A stretch of 64,000 bases of DNA from JAWMQL01 sp033283165 (GTDB lineage Bacteria > Pseudomonadota > Gammaproteobacteria > Pseudomonadales > Halieaceae). The stretch spans positions 186,001 to 250,000 of the forward strand of contig JAWMQL010000005.1 in NCBI GenBank assembly GCA_033283165.1, written 5' to 3'. The translations under genes were made by a program, and so were the position numbers. Position 1 is the first letter of the stretch, and the number at the start of each line of letters is the position of its first letter. The notes beneath the pieces were generated by a model. It did not search any database. It was not told where the DNA came from and saw only the letters and a program-made list of their open reading frames with translations. Below are positions 1 to 9,182 of this stretch, one piece after another.

Positions 1-1
1 C

Positions 2-550
2 ACGTTCCGGTCAATGTATACAAGACGCGCCGGGAGCGTGGACCCGGAGTTCAGCCACATCGCGCCCAACCTGCCCCCACAATACGTGCGCAGCCTGTTT
101 CTCGGCGCTGAGATGGACATCCCGAAGGAACAGCTTGACGATTACAAAGCCTCCGCCGATGCCTTCTCGGCAATGGTCAAGAAGCTTCATGACGCGGGCG
201 TGTGGATTGTGCCCGGAACGGACCACGGCGGTCTCGGGCTGGCGCTACAGCAGGAGTTGATCGACTACGCACTGGCAGGCATCGATCCGATCGAAGTTCT
301 GCAGCTGGCTACCCTGGGCTCGGCAAAACTGGTGGGCGCGGCTCATCGCACCGGCTCGATCAGTGCGGGCAAGGACGCAGACCTGGTCCTTCTGGAGGAA
401 AATCCGCTGGACAATATGAGAGCGCTGAGCAGCACCGTCCTGGTGGTGAAAGGCAACAAACTCTACCAGCCCGCCGAGCTCTACGAAGGGCTGAACATTG
501 TGCCCTTCGCCGGGCGGCTACCCGGGCACAAACCAGCCGCTGGTCTATAA
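2..550 (+). CDS. Amidohydrolase family protein, C-terminal part (cut by window edge)
   Basis: The reading frame is open to the first base of the window, so the true start lies upstream; the ATG at 14 is probably internal. The visible part is the end of a metal-dependent amidohydrolase of the imidazolonepropionase-like group: V-P-G-T-D-H-G-G carries the conserved metal-binding or catalytic Asp, and the stretch from LATLGSAKLVG to GKDADLVLLEENPL is the usual last helix and closing beta-sandwich segment. Substrate cannot be told from this fragment. The metallophosphoesterase lipoprotein gene starts 26 bp downstream and may be co-transcribed. Confidence 0.85.
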   Translation, partial: TFRSMYTRRAGSVDPEFSHIAPNLPPQYVRSLFLGAEMDIPKEQLDDYKASADAFSAMVKKLHDAGVWIVPGTDHGGLGLALQQELIDYALAGIDPIEVLQLATLGSAKLVGAAHRTGSISAGKDADLVLLEENPLDNMRALSSTVLVVKGNKLYQPAELYEGLNIVPFAGRLPGHKPAAGL

Positions 551-576
551 TCGCGAATTTGATCTGGAGAAGCATC

Positions 577-2148
577 ATGTCCTGTAAATGGTCCTGCGTA
601 GCGCTGGCTTATGTGCTACTGCTGCCGCTGGTCGGCTGCAGTCTTACACCGGTCGCTCCGCCGAGCAGCCCGCCCGAGCGCCTGTTTCTGCAGCAGGTTT
701 CGTCCAGCCGCGCCATCGTGAAGTGGCGTGGAGAGGCCCGGCAGGCCTGCGTGGCGAAAACCATGCGCGCCCTGAGCAGAAGGAAAAAAGCGCACTGCGT
801 GCAAGCCCACGCTACCGCCGGCGATCACCAGGAGGCCCTGTTCACAGACCTGGAACGCGACACCCGGTATTTCTATTCGGTGGGCGGCCTGACCGATCCG
901 GGTCAGTGGTTCCAGACCGCGCCGGCAACCGGCGACGCGCCCTCTGATGGCAACATACGCATATGGCTTATCGGCGATTCAGGCACGGCCAGTGAGGTAG
1001 ATCCGCAGACTGGCGAATACACCCATCCCGGCGAAGCCGCTGCGGTCTATTCCGGCTACCAGGCATTCTCTGCGCAACAGGACGACGAACCGACCGATCT
1101 GTTTATCCTGCTCGGCGATAACGCCTACCTTGAGGGTACCGATGCCCAGTGGCAGGAATCGGTGTTTGACGTCTACCCGGCACTTCTCAAGCAGGCAGCG
1201 GTGTGGCCGACCATCGGCAATCATGAAATGGGCGCGGGGACCTTCGATATCTGCCTGTTCAGGGAGATGCCGCAATGTGAGCAGGGACCGTTCATGATCC
1301 ACCTGGGCGGCACCAGCGTCGCGGCGGACCCCGGGGACTACGACGGCAACAGTGACGGGAAACCGGACGGATCCGGCATGCCCTACCTGGATATTTTCAG
1401 CCTGCCTGCCCGAGGTGAAGCGGGGGGCGTCCCCAGCGGCACCGAACAGTACTACTCTTTCGACTACGGCAACATTCACCTGGTCAGCCTGGACTCCCAG
1501 CTGTCAGCGCGCGATAGTGCGCAAAGAGCGGCGATGAAACAATGGCTGGTTACAGACCTGGAGACAAACAGCCAGGACTGGACAATTGTGTTCTTTCACC
1601 ACCCACCCTACAGCAAGGGCGCTAACCACGATTCGGATTTGACCGAGCACAGCCCCATCGACCGACCACAGTTCGACCTGCGTACGGAATTCACCCCCCT
1701 GTTCGACGCGCACGGCGTCGACCTGGTCTACAGCGGCCACTCCCACTCCTACGAGCGTTCCTACTACCTGCGCGGCCACACCGGCACGTCGGACAGCTAC
1801 TCTCACGCTGAGCACGCCGAGCTCATCGATGGCGATCCCGATGCGCCCTCGCTCGGCCAGGGCCCCAACACCTACGCACAAGTGAGTCCCACCAGTGGCG
1901 ACGTGGATGATCGCGTCGTCTATACGGTGGCGGGCAGTTCAGGGAAAGCAGACCATGATTCCGGCATGACCGAGGCCAGTGTCTGGTTGCGTCACCCGGC
2001 GCACGTCAGACAGGCGGCGGATCCCCAGGGACGCAACGGCCTGGCCCGCACGGGGTCCGTCCTGGTCGACGTGTCCGCCAGGCAGTTGACCGCGCGTTTC
2101 ATCAACGAGCTGGGCGAGCAACTCGACTACTTCACCATGACACGCTGA
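577..2148 (+). CDS. Metallophosphoesterase lipoprotein, purple acid phosphatase-like
   Basis: A 523-residue predicted lipoprotein. The frame is open upstream to 202, but the ATG at 577 is chosen because GGAGA (566-570) precedes it and it starts a lipoprotein signal peptide with the lipobox L-V-G-C (Cys21). After a short Fn3-like segment (PPERLF...AIVKWRGEA) come the metallophosphoesterase motifs in order: GDSGTAS, GDNAYLEG, GNHEMG, HHPPYSKG and SGHSHSYERS. These supply the Asp, Asn and His ligands of a dinuclear metal centre. It probably hydrolyses phosphate esters at the cell envelope. It shares a stop/start junction with the following TPR gene (TGA at 2146-2148, ATG at 2149). Confidence 0.88.
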   Translation: MSCKWSCVALAYVLLLPLVGCSLTPVAPPSSPPERLFLQQVSSSRAIVKWRGEARQACVAKTMRALSRRKKAHCVQAHATAGDHQEALFTDLERDTRYFYSVGGLTDPGQWFQTAPATGDAPSDGNIRIWLIGDSGTASEVDPQTGEYTHPGEAAAVYSGYQAFSAQQDDEPTDLFILLGDNAYLEGTDAQWQESVFDVYPALLKQAAVWPTIGNHEMGAGTFDICLFREMPQCEQGPFMIHLGGTSVAADPGDYDGNSDGKPDGSGMPYLDIFSLPARGEAGGVPSGTEQYYSFDYGNIHLVSLDSQLSARDSAQRAAMKQWLVTDLETNSQDWTIVFFHHPPYSKGANHDSDLTEHSPIDRPQFDLRTEFTPLFDAHGVDLVYSGHSHSYERSYYLRGHTGTSDSYSHAEHAELIDGDPDAPSLGQGPNTYAQVSPTSGDVDDRVVYTVAGSSGKADHDSGMTEASVWLRHPAHVRQAADPQGRNGLARTGSVLVDVSARQLTARFINELGEQLDYFTMTR

Positions 2149-2976
2149 ATGACAATGGCCATAAGGACATTGAAGCGTCGAATGCTCATACTGCTGGGCT
2201 GCCTGTGCCTGTCGACCCTGGTTCAGGCGCATCCGGGACTGCCCGCCACGCTGGATCACCTCACCCGCATGATTGCGGAGGAGCCCGGCAACCCCTCTCT
2301 GTATCATCAACGGGGTGTCGCCTATCTCCATGACCAGCAATACCGGGCCGCGCTTTCAGACCTGCAGTATGCTGCGGAACTTGGTGATCCCCGGATGGTT
2401 GCGCTGCATCTGGGTATCATTCAGTTGCACTACAAGAACTACCCCATGGCGCGGGATCGCTTTGACTCCTATCTCGCGTTCCGGCCGGGTAATATCACCG
2501 CCCTGCAGTACCGCGCCAGGTTGCGGAGCGAAACGGGCGACCTGGAAGGCGCCCTGGCAGATTACAGAGCCGTGATCGCGCTCCGGCAACCTGCCCATCC
2601 CGTGGACTATCTCTCGGCCGCCGCGTTGATGGTCGAACTCCCGGCGTACGGGGTTGAAGCCGCAATCGCGCTGCTGGACCAGGGCATGGCAAAGCTGGGC
2701 GCTGTGCCGCAATTGCAGCTGCGCGCTATCGAACTGGAAGGAAGCATCGGCCGCTACGACGAGGCCACACTGCGACTGCAGTTGTCGGGCCCGGGCGCGT
2801 CGAGCAGCCCGTTCTGGCAGTTTGAGATGGCGAAACTGTTGCTGGCAGCCGGGCACACTGAGAGAGCGCAACAGCACCTTTCCATAGCGGGGCAGCAGTT
2901 GTCGAAGTTGCGCCGGACACCGGCCCGGGTAAAGCTGGCCGACGAACTGCATGCGCTGCTGGTGAGATCACCCTGA
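2149..2976 (+). CDS. TPR-repeat periplasmic protein
   Basis: A 275-residue protein that starts directly after the phosphoesterase stop codon, so the two are probably translationally coupled. The N-terminus (KRRMLILLGCLCLSTLVQA) looks like a cleavable signal peptide. The rest is alpha-helical with TPR-like units, e.g. NPSLYHQRGVAYLHDQQYRAA and ITALQYRARLRSETGDLEGA. No catalytic motif is visible. It may serve as an envelope scaffold or partner for the neighbouring phosphoesterase; that is inference from coupling alone. Confidence 0.8.
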   Translation: MTMAIRTLKRRMLILLGCLCLSTLVQAHPGLPATLDHLTRMIAEEPGNPSLYHQRGVAYLHDQQYRAALSDLQYAAELGDPRMVALHLGIIQLHYKNYPMARDRFDSYLAFRPGNITALQYRARLRSETGDLEGALADYRAVIALRQPAHPVDYLSAAALMVELPAYGVEAAIALLDQGMAKLGAVPQLQLRAIELEGSIGRYDEATLRLQLSGPGASSSPFWQFEMAKLLLAAGHTERAQQHLSIAGQQLSKLRRTPARVKLADELHALLVRSP

Positions 2977-3037
2977 GCCGGACTGACGCGTTGGGAGGAT
3001 GACAATCAAAGCCGTATCGAACACAGGGATATCGCGC

Positions 3038-3787
3038 ATGGGGCGCAGCCTGCTGAAACGCCTGATGTATTCGCAGCTCAGCGTGATCGATGCGTTCCGG
3101 ATACTGGTCGGCCTTGCCGACCCGCGGATCAGTTTTTCCGTCAAGGCGGTTCCCGCGTCCGTTTACTGGAATTTCAGTATCAGGGACGAAAATTTCAGCG
3201 ATTTCGTCGATTACATCGGCCTACCCGAGGGTTTCGATCTCGTCCCGGTTCGATGCCTGGCCTCCGAGCAACCCGCGCTCACCGTGACACTGAACGTTTA
3301 CGAGGTGAGCGGTATCGCTTCCGGTGTACGCGCAGAGTGGTCTACCTATATCCACGATCACATGGGCAAAGTCCGGTACATGGTACTGGAAGCCGCCTCC
3401 AGCAACACCTCCATGGATCCGGTCGACATCATCACCCGGAGGAGTCGCGTGGAGCACAGCACCGGCCCGGATTGTCGCACGCTGGTGGAGGACCTGCAGG
3501 GTGGCAGCTTTGAATCAGCATACCGCCCCACGGCCGCCCCGGTTTCCGGTGCTCTCGCTCCGGAGTGGCTGGAGGCCAACGATTACATCTACTGGCGCAA
3601 TGGGGTTTGTGACCGCGCTTTCTACGATTCCGGCCTGGCCAATCCCCGGGTGATACTCGTCGATCCCGCGACCGTTGAACTTGCCAACAACACACACTGG
3701 CAGCCATTCCTGGAACCGCTTCCAAGGCACGTGGTGCAGTTCACCAACCCCATCGATTTCGTTATCTCCCCCTGGGACAATATGTGA
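3038..3787 (+). CDS. Uncharacterised protein, weakly acetoacetate-decarboxylase-like
   Basis: A 249-residue soluble protein. The frame is open from ATG 2999, but GGAGG there touches the ATG with no spacer; the ATG at 3038 has AGGGA (3025-3029) eight bases upstream and is preferred. No signal peptide or clear membrane segment is seen. The stretch LNVYEVSGIASGVRAEWSTY faintly recalls acetoacetate-decarboxylase-like folds, but the catalytic Lys region could not be assigned, so the function is unknown. It converges with the Kelch lipoprotein gene, leaving 18 bp between stops. Confidence 0.7.
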   Translation: MGRSLLKRLMYSQLSVIDAFRILVGLADPRISFSVKAVPASVYWNFSIRDENFSDFVDYIGLPEGFDLVPVRCLASEQPALTVTLNVYEVSGIASGVRAEWSTYIHDHMGKVRYMVLEAASSNTSMDPVDIITRRSRVEHSTGPDCRTLVEDLQGGSFESAYRPTAAPVSGALAPEWLEANDYIYWRNGVCDRAFYDSGLANPRVILVDPATVELANNTHWQPFLEPLPRHVVQFTNPIDFVISPWDNM

Positions 3788-3805
3788 ACCCGGCACGACT
3801 GCCAT

Positions 3806-5044
3806 TCAGGGGGTGTAGATTTCCGTCTCCGATATTGGCTCGCCGTTGTGGTCGGGCGCCCTGCCCCCGGCTATGACAATCTGCCCGTTGCTCGGTCCGG
3901 CAACGGCATCGCCGCGGGCTGTGTTCAGGCTGGCAATCTGCTGCCACCGGTCAACCGTCGGGTCGTAACGGTACGCAGTGGATCTGGCTATGGGATTCTC
4001 CCCGAACCCCCCAAACACGTACAGATGCCCCCCGACTGACGCCGCTGCCACACTGCTGCGGTCGGCAGGCAGGGGCGCGCGGCGAACCCAGCGATCTGTC
4101 GCCGGGTCATAGCGCTCGACAACGTCGCTTTCGCGTATCTGCTGGAGCGGATTTCCACCGCCCACGGTATAGATCATCCCATCCACAGCACCAATGCCCA
4201 TCCTCCGCCTGGGGGTTGGCAGATTCGCGCCGCTCGACCACCTGTCCCGATCCGGATCGTACATAAACAGCGCGGAAGAGACCTCGGCGTAGGTGCCCAG
4301 CCTGCCGCCGCTGCCGCCAACCACATAGATCCGGTTACCCACGGTGACACTGGAGGCGGAAAACCGGCCATCCGGCAGCGGCGCCCGTTCGCGCCAACTG
4401 TCGGCCCGCGGATCGTAGACCTCCACGACGGCCTCGGATTCGCCGCCAGCGCTGCCGCCGATGACGTAGCACTCCCCCCGGTACGCCGAGGCTGTTGCCC
4501 AGGCCCGCGCCGTGGGCATATTGGCACGGCGTCTCCAGCTATCGCTGGCAGGGTCGTACTCCTGGGTCGTGTTCAATGCCGCAACGGTTTCCCAGCCCGC
4601 GCCGAACACGTACAGCTTGCCGTCCACGCTACACGCGGCCCGCGATGCGCCACCAATGGGCATAGCAGCGCCGACAGCGTAGGTATCCGACCGGCCGAAG
4701 AGTGGTTCCAGAAAGAAGCGTTCATTTGAGGCCAATACAGCTAACAGCGCATCGTTGCCCTCGAAACTGGCGGTGGCCAGGCGGCAGGAAGTGCTGCGAC
4801 CTCCGCACAGGTCGCGCCGCCTTTTGACCCAGGAGAGAAATACGAAACCCTCCTCGGGGACGGCAACGAATTCCTGATCGAAAAATATATCCGTGACCTC
4901 GACGATACAGGTCTCCCCCGATGCGCAGGAGTACTCGCCTGAGGTACTCTCCACGACACCGCCGCGGGGGACGGATATCTCAATTTTGCAACCCTCGAGT
5001 AAAAGCACTACAGCAAACGCAAGGAGGGCGCGAAATCGAAGCAT
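3806..5044 (-). CDS. Kelch-repeat lipoprotein with Cys-rich N-terminal domain
   Basis: A 412-residue predicted lipoprotein. A longer frame reaches 5095, but the promoter at 5080-5108 would start transcription near 5073, excluding it; the ATG at 5044 gives a signal peptide with L-E-G-C (Cys19). Residues 19-120 form a Cys-containing domain (SCASGETC, AVPEEGFVFLSWV) that closely resembles the N-terminal domain of the CAP-domain lipoprotein at 40395-41813. From about residue 125 come five to six Kelch motifs (e.g. YVIGGSAGG...VYDPRADSWRERAPLP), forming a beta-propeller. Probably an envelope binding or sensor protein; ligand unknown. Confidence 0.87.
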   Translation of the reverse strand: MLRFRALLAFAVVLLLEGCKIEISVPRGGVVESTSGEYSCASGETCIVEVTDIFFDQEFVAVPEEGFVFLSWVKRRRDLCGGRSTSCRLATASFEGNDALLAVLASNERFFLEPLFGRSDTYAVGAAMPIGGASRAACSVDGKLYVFGAGWETVAALNTTQEYDPASDSWRRRANMPTARAWATASAYRGECYVIGGSAGGESEAVVEVYDPRADSWRERAPLPDGRFSASSVTVGNRIYVVGGSGGRLGTYAEVSSALFMYDPDRDRWSSGANLPTPRRRMGIGAVDGMIYTVGGGNPLQQIRESDVVERYDPATDRWVRRAPLPADRSSVAAASVGGHLYVFGGFGENPIARSTAYRYDPTVDRWQQIASLNTARGDAVAGPSNGQIVIAGGRAPDHNGEPISETEIYTP

Positions 5045-5079
5045 GATTTCACACACCGGTAGGAGCGGGCGGTCCACTT

Positions 5080-5108
5080 TATATAGTGCATGCACCAGGT
5101 GCGGTCAA
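5080..5108 (-). promoter_or_regulatory. Sigma-70 promoter of the Kelch lipoprotein gene
   Basis: Read on the minus strand: -35 TTGACC (5103-5108), a 17-base spacer, and -10 TATATA (5080-5085). Expected transcription start is near 5073, about 29 bases before the ATG at 5044. A TGCATGCA palindrome lies in the spacer. Confidence 0.6.
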
Positions 5109-5184
5109 TCGACACAACCGGCTATCATGGGGACAGCAGACGTTTTCAGTTTGGACTCATTCGCAGAAAAAGAAGCCAGCCTGT

Positions 5185-6300
5185 ATGACCTATAACACAC
5201 TCCAGGCGCAGACCCTGCACTATTTCGGTCGTCCCCACGGTGGCATTCCATCCGCGCCTGTCAGTTCACCCGCGGCCTGGCGAGCTGCCGATATGACGGA
5301 TCGGCGGCACTGGTGCCACACCCTGGAAGATAAAGAGGTGGCGATTCTGCAACGCGCGCTGGCCCACGCGGAGGCAACCGGCAAGGCTACCGAGTCACTG
5401 ACGGCGGCGGATTTTCCGCTGGAGCAGCTCGCGCCGCGGTTGGCGCAATGGCGCCAGGCGGTGATGCGAGGCCGCGGGCTGCAGGTCATCAGGGGAGTAC
5501 CCACGGGACAGTGGAGCCAGCAGCAGAGCGAAAAATTTTTCTGGTGCCTCGGCCAGCACCTGGGCGTCCCCGGTGCGCAGAACCGCGACAACGATCTGCT
5601 GGGGCATGTCCGCGATGACGGCTCCGACGAGTCCGACCCCCGCGTGAGGCAATACCGGACCACGGCTTATATCCCCTTCCATTGCGACGCCGCCGATATC
5701 GTGGGCCTTCTGTGCCTGCGCAGCGCGCTGGCGGGAGGTTTGAGCCGGGTCGTCAGTTCAGTGACGGTATTCAACGAACTGCTGCGCAGTCGACCGGACC
5801 TGGTCCCACGGCTGTTTCAACCCTTCCACCTGGACGCGCATCGTGAGGGCGGCGTACTGACCCTGCCCATACGCCCGTGCCGTTTCCATGCCGGGGAACT
5901 CAGGACATTTTTCCACACACTGTACTTCCGCACGGCGGCTCGCTACGAGCACGTGCGACTGTCTGACCAGGACCGGGAATTGCTGGATGTATACGACGGG
6001 ATATGCGCCGATCCCGCCAATTTTCTGGATATGGCGCTCGAGGAAGGCGACATCCAGTTACTGTCCAATCACACCATACTGCACAGCCGCACGGACTACC
6101 GCGATCACCCGGAGCCGTCGCGCAAGCGTCACTTGTTGCGTCTCTGGGTGTCCGTAAACGAACCCCGGTCAATCGGGGAAAGGTGGTCGCGATTCTGGGC
6201 CAGGGTGGAACTGGGCTGCGGCGTTATCCGCGAACGCCTGCGTTACCGACTGGGCGGGTACGGGGGGAGCGATTCAAATGCGGCCAGCACCCGTGTCTGA
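5185..6300 (+). CDS. TauD/TfdA-like Fe(II)/2-oxoglutarate dioxygenase
   Basis: A 371-residue protein of the TauD/CAS-like dioxygenase superfamily. The HxD metal motif is in IPFHCDAADIVG; the distal His and the 2-oxoglutarate-binding Arg are in SNHTILHSRTDY...RKRHLLRLWV. Family members hydroxylate small organic acids, amino acids or sulfonates in the cytoplasm, and the substrate cannot be predicted here. The ATG at 5185 is chosen because upstream in-frame residues to 5086 are basic, low in structure and overlap the divergent Kelch promoter; the RBS is weak. The small YkgJ gene follows by 30 bp. Confidence 0.83.
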   Translation: MTYNTLQAQTLHYFGRPHGGIPSAPVSSPAAWRAADMTDRRHWCHTLEDKEVAILQRALAHAEATGKATESLTAADFPLEQLAPRLAQWRQAVMRGRGLQVIRGVPTGQWSQQQSEKFFWCLGQHLGVPGAQNRDNDLLGHVRDDGSDESDPRVRQYRTTAYIPFHCDAADIVGLLCLRSALAGGLSRVVSSVTVFNELLRSRPDLVPRLFQPFHLDAHREGGVLTLPIRPCRFHAGELRTFFHTLYFRTAARYEHVRLSDQDRELLDVYDGICADPANFLDMALEEGDIQLLSNHTILHSRTDYRDHPEPSRKRHLLRLWVSVNEPRSIGERWSRFWARVELGCGVIRERLRYRLGGYGGSDSNAASTRV

Positions 6301-6330
6301 TTGCCCGCCACGCGCGGTGGCCGCGCCGCT

Positions 6331-6600
6331 ATGAAGTGCCGCCGCGGCTGTGGTGCCTGCTGTATTGCCCCGTCCATCACCACTCCCATTCCCGGGATGC
6401 CCAACGGCAAGCCCGCAGGCGTGCCCTGTGTAAATCTTGATCCGGTAAGCCGCGACTGCCGGCTGTGGGGATCCCCGGCCTATCCCGCGTTATGTCGCCG
6501 GTTTCCAGCCCGGCGAGATACCTGCGGTGACACGGCGGAGGAAGCGCTGCGGTTGATTGGTGAACTGGAGAGATTATCGGGCAACGGAACCCCGGGTTAA
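6331..6600 (+). CDS. YkgJ-family cysteine cluster protein
   Basis: An 89-residue protein with the CxxxCxxCC signature (CRRGCGACC) followed by further conserved Cys residues (GVPCVNL, DCRLWG, PALCRRFPA, DTCG), typical of the YkgJ/UPF0153 family thought to bind a metal or Fe-S cluster. The ATG at 6331 is used rather than the in-frame TTG at 6301 because the conserved domain begins right there. It lies 30 bp after the dioxygenase and is probably in its transcript. Molecular function is unknown for the family. Confidence 0.82.
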   Translation: MKCRRGCGACCIAPSITTPIPGMPNGKPAGVPCVNLDPVSRDCRLWGSPAYPALCRRFPARRDTCGDTAEEALRLIGELERLSGNGTPG

Positions 6601-6625
6601 CGAGCTTGACCCAGCTTTCTGAGTG

Positions 6626-7651
6626 TCAACGCTGGCGCCGCCAGGCCGCGGGTGAGGTCTGGAACCAGCGGCGGAAGGCGCGGCCGAAATTTGCCGGTTC
6701 ACGATAGCCCAGCAGTTCGCCCACTTCCGCCACCTGCAAGCGCGCATCGTGCAGCAGCTCCGCGGCTCGCACCCTGCGCTGTTCCTCCAGCAGTTCCCGG
6801 AAACCACAGCCCTCGGCCTGCAGGTGACGTATCAGGGTCCGCTCGGTGTAGTGCAGGGTGGCAGCAGCCTGTTGCAGGGTGGGAGGCGGTCCGGGTTCGC
6901 GGTCGCCGGCGATGACCAGGTCGAAATGGTTGTCGAGCAGGGCGAGCACCGCCGCCCGGCAGGAGTCCTGTTCCTCGCGACTGGCAATGACCTCCCGGCA
7001 ACGCACCAGGTTGGCCCGGTACACCACCTCGTCTGCCAGCGGTGAGGGTAACGCGCACCAGGTGGCAGGCACGGATATCGAGCTCCTCGTCGCGGCGAAG
7101 CTGACCCGCGCGTCATAACTGGCCGCAACCGACTCAGCGTTGGGCGGGGGCTTTCCCGCGAATGCGATGTGCACGTTTCGGCCTACCGGGTGACCCAGAA
7201 TGGTGCGCAACAGCTCTTCGACGACCTTGGACACGATCTGGGCTATCCGGGCGGCAAAAAACTCGTCCCCGGTGAGGTCCTCAAACCACAGGAAAAAGCG
7301 CCCGTCGCGGTGTTCCAGCCCGGCCCGAAAGGTGCTGTTGCGCACCGGGTAGAGACTGCCCATGACCTCCAGTGCGCCCCCCAGGGTTGGTGCGCTGAGC
7401 GCCGCAAAGCCCAGCGGACCGTGGGCAGTGATATTGTACTGGGCGCCAAGGGCAGGCCCCCAGGGCTCCAGTTGCCGAACGGCCTCTATCCGCTGGAACA
7501 TTGTCGCCAGCAGTTGCCAGGGCAGGAATTCCCTTGTCGCCAGGTCCTGCTCGCTGAGGCCACTGCCGGCCAGTAACTCTTCCGCGGGCAGCAGGCCCGA
7601 TTGCAGGGTGATCCGAACGTAGGAATTGGCCAGTTCCATGGGGCGCGTCAT
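6626..7651 (-). CDS. AraC-family regulator divergent from alkB
   Basis: A 341-residue regulator. The N-terminal two thirds look like the arabinose-binding-type domain of the OruR/ArgR-like AraC group (e.g. GPLGFAALSAPTLGGAL). The C-terminal 90 residues carry the double helix-turn-helix (LQQAAATLHYTERTLIRHL, then VAEVGELLGYREPANFGRAF and RRWFQTSPAAWRR). It is transcribed divergently from alkB with 128 bp between starts, and that gap holds paired repeats at 7681-7715 suited to AraC binding. It likely controls alkane oxidation, a known arrangement for alkB loci. Confidence 0.88.
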   Translation of the reverse strand: MTRPMELANSYVRITLQSGLLPAEELLAGSGLSEQDLATREFLPWQLLATMFQRIEAVRQLEPWGPALGAQYNITAHGPLGFAALSAPTLGGALEVMGSLYPVRNSTFRAGLEHRDGRFFLWFEDLTGDEFFAARIAQIVSKVVEELLRTILGHPVGRNVHIAFAGKPPPNAESVAASYDARVSFAATRSSISVPATWCALPSPLADEVVYRANLVRCREVIASREEQDSCRAAVLALLDNHFDLVIAGDREPGPPPTLQQAAATLHYTERTLIRHLQAEGCGFRELLEEQRRVRAAELLHDARLQVAEVGELLGYREPANFGRAFRRWFQTSPAAWRRQR

Positions 7652-7680
7652 CGTTTCAGCCTAGCCGAAATTGAGTGGAG

Positions 7681-7715
7681 TGTCACTAAATAACCATTAT
7701 ATTGTCATTTAGTGA
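7681..7715. promoter_or_regulatory. Candidate AraC operator upstream of alkB
   Basis: TGTCACTAAA (7681-7690) and TGTCATTTAG (7703-7712) start 22 bp apart, two helical turns, the usual spacing for AraC half-sites. The same stretch also reads as an inverted repeat, TCACTAAAT (7683-7691) with ATTTAGTGA (7707-7715). A possible -10, TAATCT, follows at 7741-7746. Confidence 0.5.
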
Positions 7716-7779
7716 AAACCAGCGGGTGGATAAATCCCTGTAATCTGGGCCCAATTGTTAACGAGGCAAGGTGATCAGC

Positions 7780-8988
7780 ATGACGACCTACACCCTGGAA
7801 CACCCCACCAAGGGTCATATTGAATACAGCGACCGCAAACGCTACCTGTGGATGTCCTCGTTGTTCATGCCCCTGTTCCCCATGCTGGGCATACTCCTGT
7901 ACTTCGCCTTCGATTCCCAGTGGTTGCTGGCGATTCCGCTGGTGTTCAGCTACATCGTCATTCCCGTGCTGGACTGGGCTCTGGGATCGGATGAGAACAA
8001 CCCCCCGGAAGAAATCGTGCCCCAGTTGGAGGAGGATCGATACTACCGGCTCCTGACCTGGTTCACGGTGCCGATGCACTTTCTCGTCCTGATCGCCATC
8101 GCGTGGTTTGTCGGCACTCAGGAACTCACGCTCTGGTCCGTGCTCGCCCTGGCGATTACTGCCGGCAGCTACTCCGGGCTGGGCATCAATACCGCCCACG
8201 AACTGGGCCATAAAAAAACCGGTTTCGAACGACAGCTGGCGAAAATCGTGCTGGCGGTGCCCGCTTATGGCCATTTCTGCATAGAGCACAATCGCGGCCA
8301 CCACCGGGATGTCGCCACCCCGGAGGACCCGGCCAGCTCGCGCATGGGCGAGTCGATCTACAAGTTCGTGCTGCGCGAAATACCGGGCGCTTTCCGCCGC
8401 GGTTGGGCGGTGGAAAAAGAGCGCCTGGAGCGGCAGGGCAAGAGCGTCTGGTCCTGGCAGAACGATATCCTGCAGTCGTTCGCCATCAGTGCGGTCTTAC
8501 AGCTGGGACTGATCATCGCGTTCGGCTGGATCATGATCCCCTTCCTCGCAATTCACAACTTCTGGGCCTGGTACCAGCTAACCAGCGCCAACTACATCGA
8601 GCATTACGGCCTGTTGCGGGAGAAAGAGGCGAGCGGTCGTTACGAACGTTGCCAGCCGTATCACAGCTGGAACGCAAACTACATCTTCAGCAACATCGTG
8701 CTGTTCCACCTGGAGCGGCATTCGGACCACCACGCCAATCCTACCCGCCGCTACCAGAGCCTGCGCAACTTCGATGGCCTGCCGGAACTGCCCAACGGCT
8801 ACTACGGCATGTACCTGCTGGCTTATATCCCGTGGCTCTGGTACCGGGTCATGGACAGGCGGCTGCTGGCGTTGCCACACATCCGCGGAGACCTGGACAA
8901 GGTTAACATCGACCCCGCGAAACGTGCGGCCATCTACGCCCGTTACCGCCGCGACCAGCACCCCGAACACCACTCTGTCACTGCCTGA
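7780..8988 (+). CDS. alkB: Alkane 1-monooxygenase AlkB
   Basis: A 402-residue integral membrane non-haem di-iron hydroxylase that oxidises medium-chain n-alkanes to 1-alcohols using electrons from rubredoxin. All histidine boxes are visible: NTAHELGHKK, EHNRGHHRDVATPEDPAS and LERHSDHHANPTRRYQSLRN. Hydrophobic segments before, between and after them match the six-helix family topology. The ATG at 7780 is preferred over the in-frame GTG at 7771 because AAGGTGA (7768-7774) sits just upstream. Rubredoxin follows 10 bp downstream and the AraC regulator is divergent. Confidence 0.95.
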   Translation: MTTYTLEHPTKGHIEYSDRKRYLWMSSLFMPLFPMLGILLYFAFDSQWLLAIPLVFSYIVIPVLDWALGSDENNPPEEIVPQLEEDRYYRLLTWFTVPMHFLVLIAIAWFVGTQELTLWSVLALAITAGSYSGLGINTAHELGHKKTGFERQLAKIVLAVPAYGHFCIEHNRGHHRDVATPEDPASSRMGESIYKFVLREIPGAFRRGWAVEKERLERQGKSVWSWQNDILQSFAISAVLQLGLIIAFGWIMIPFLAIHNFWAWYQLTSANYIEHYGLLREKEASGRYERCQPYHSWNANYIFSNIVLFHLERHSDHHANPTRRYQSLRNFDGLPELPNGYYGMYLLAYIPWLWYRVMDRRLLALPHIRGDLDKVNIDPAKRAAIYARYRRDQHPEHHSVTA

Positions 8989-8998
8989 GGAACGGCGC

Positions 8999-9166
8999 AT
9001 GGACAAGTACCGCTGTCCCGGCTGCGGCTATACCTACGACGAGGCGCAGGGAGATGCCCACGAGGGCTATCCCCCCGGAACATCCTTCGACGCCTTACCG
9101 GAAGATTTTACCTGCCCCGATTGCGCGGTGCGTTACAAGGAGGATTTTGAAGCGCTGGAGGACTGA
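8999..9166 (+). CDS. rubA: Rubredoxin
   Basis: A 55-residue single-domain rubredoxin (MDKYRCPGCGYTYDEAQGD...). Two C-x-x-C knuckles (CPGC and CPDC) bind one iron. It begins 10 bp after alkB, the standard arrangement for electron supply to alkane hydroxylase. A rubredoxin reductase is not seen in the window and must lie elsewhere. Length and motifs match AlkG-type rubredoxins. Confidence 0.95.
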   Translation: MDKYRCPGCGYTYDEAQGDAHEGYPPGTSFDALPEDFTCPDCAVRYKEDFEALED

Positions 9167-9182
9167 GCCCGTGGTTCCCTTT

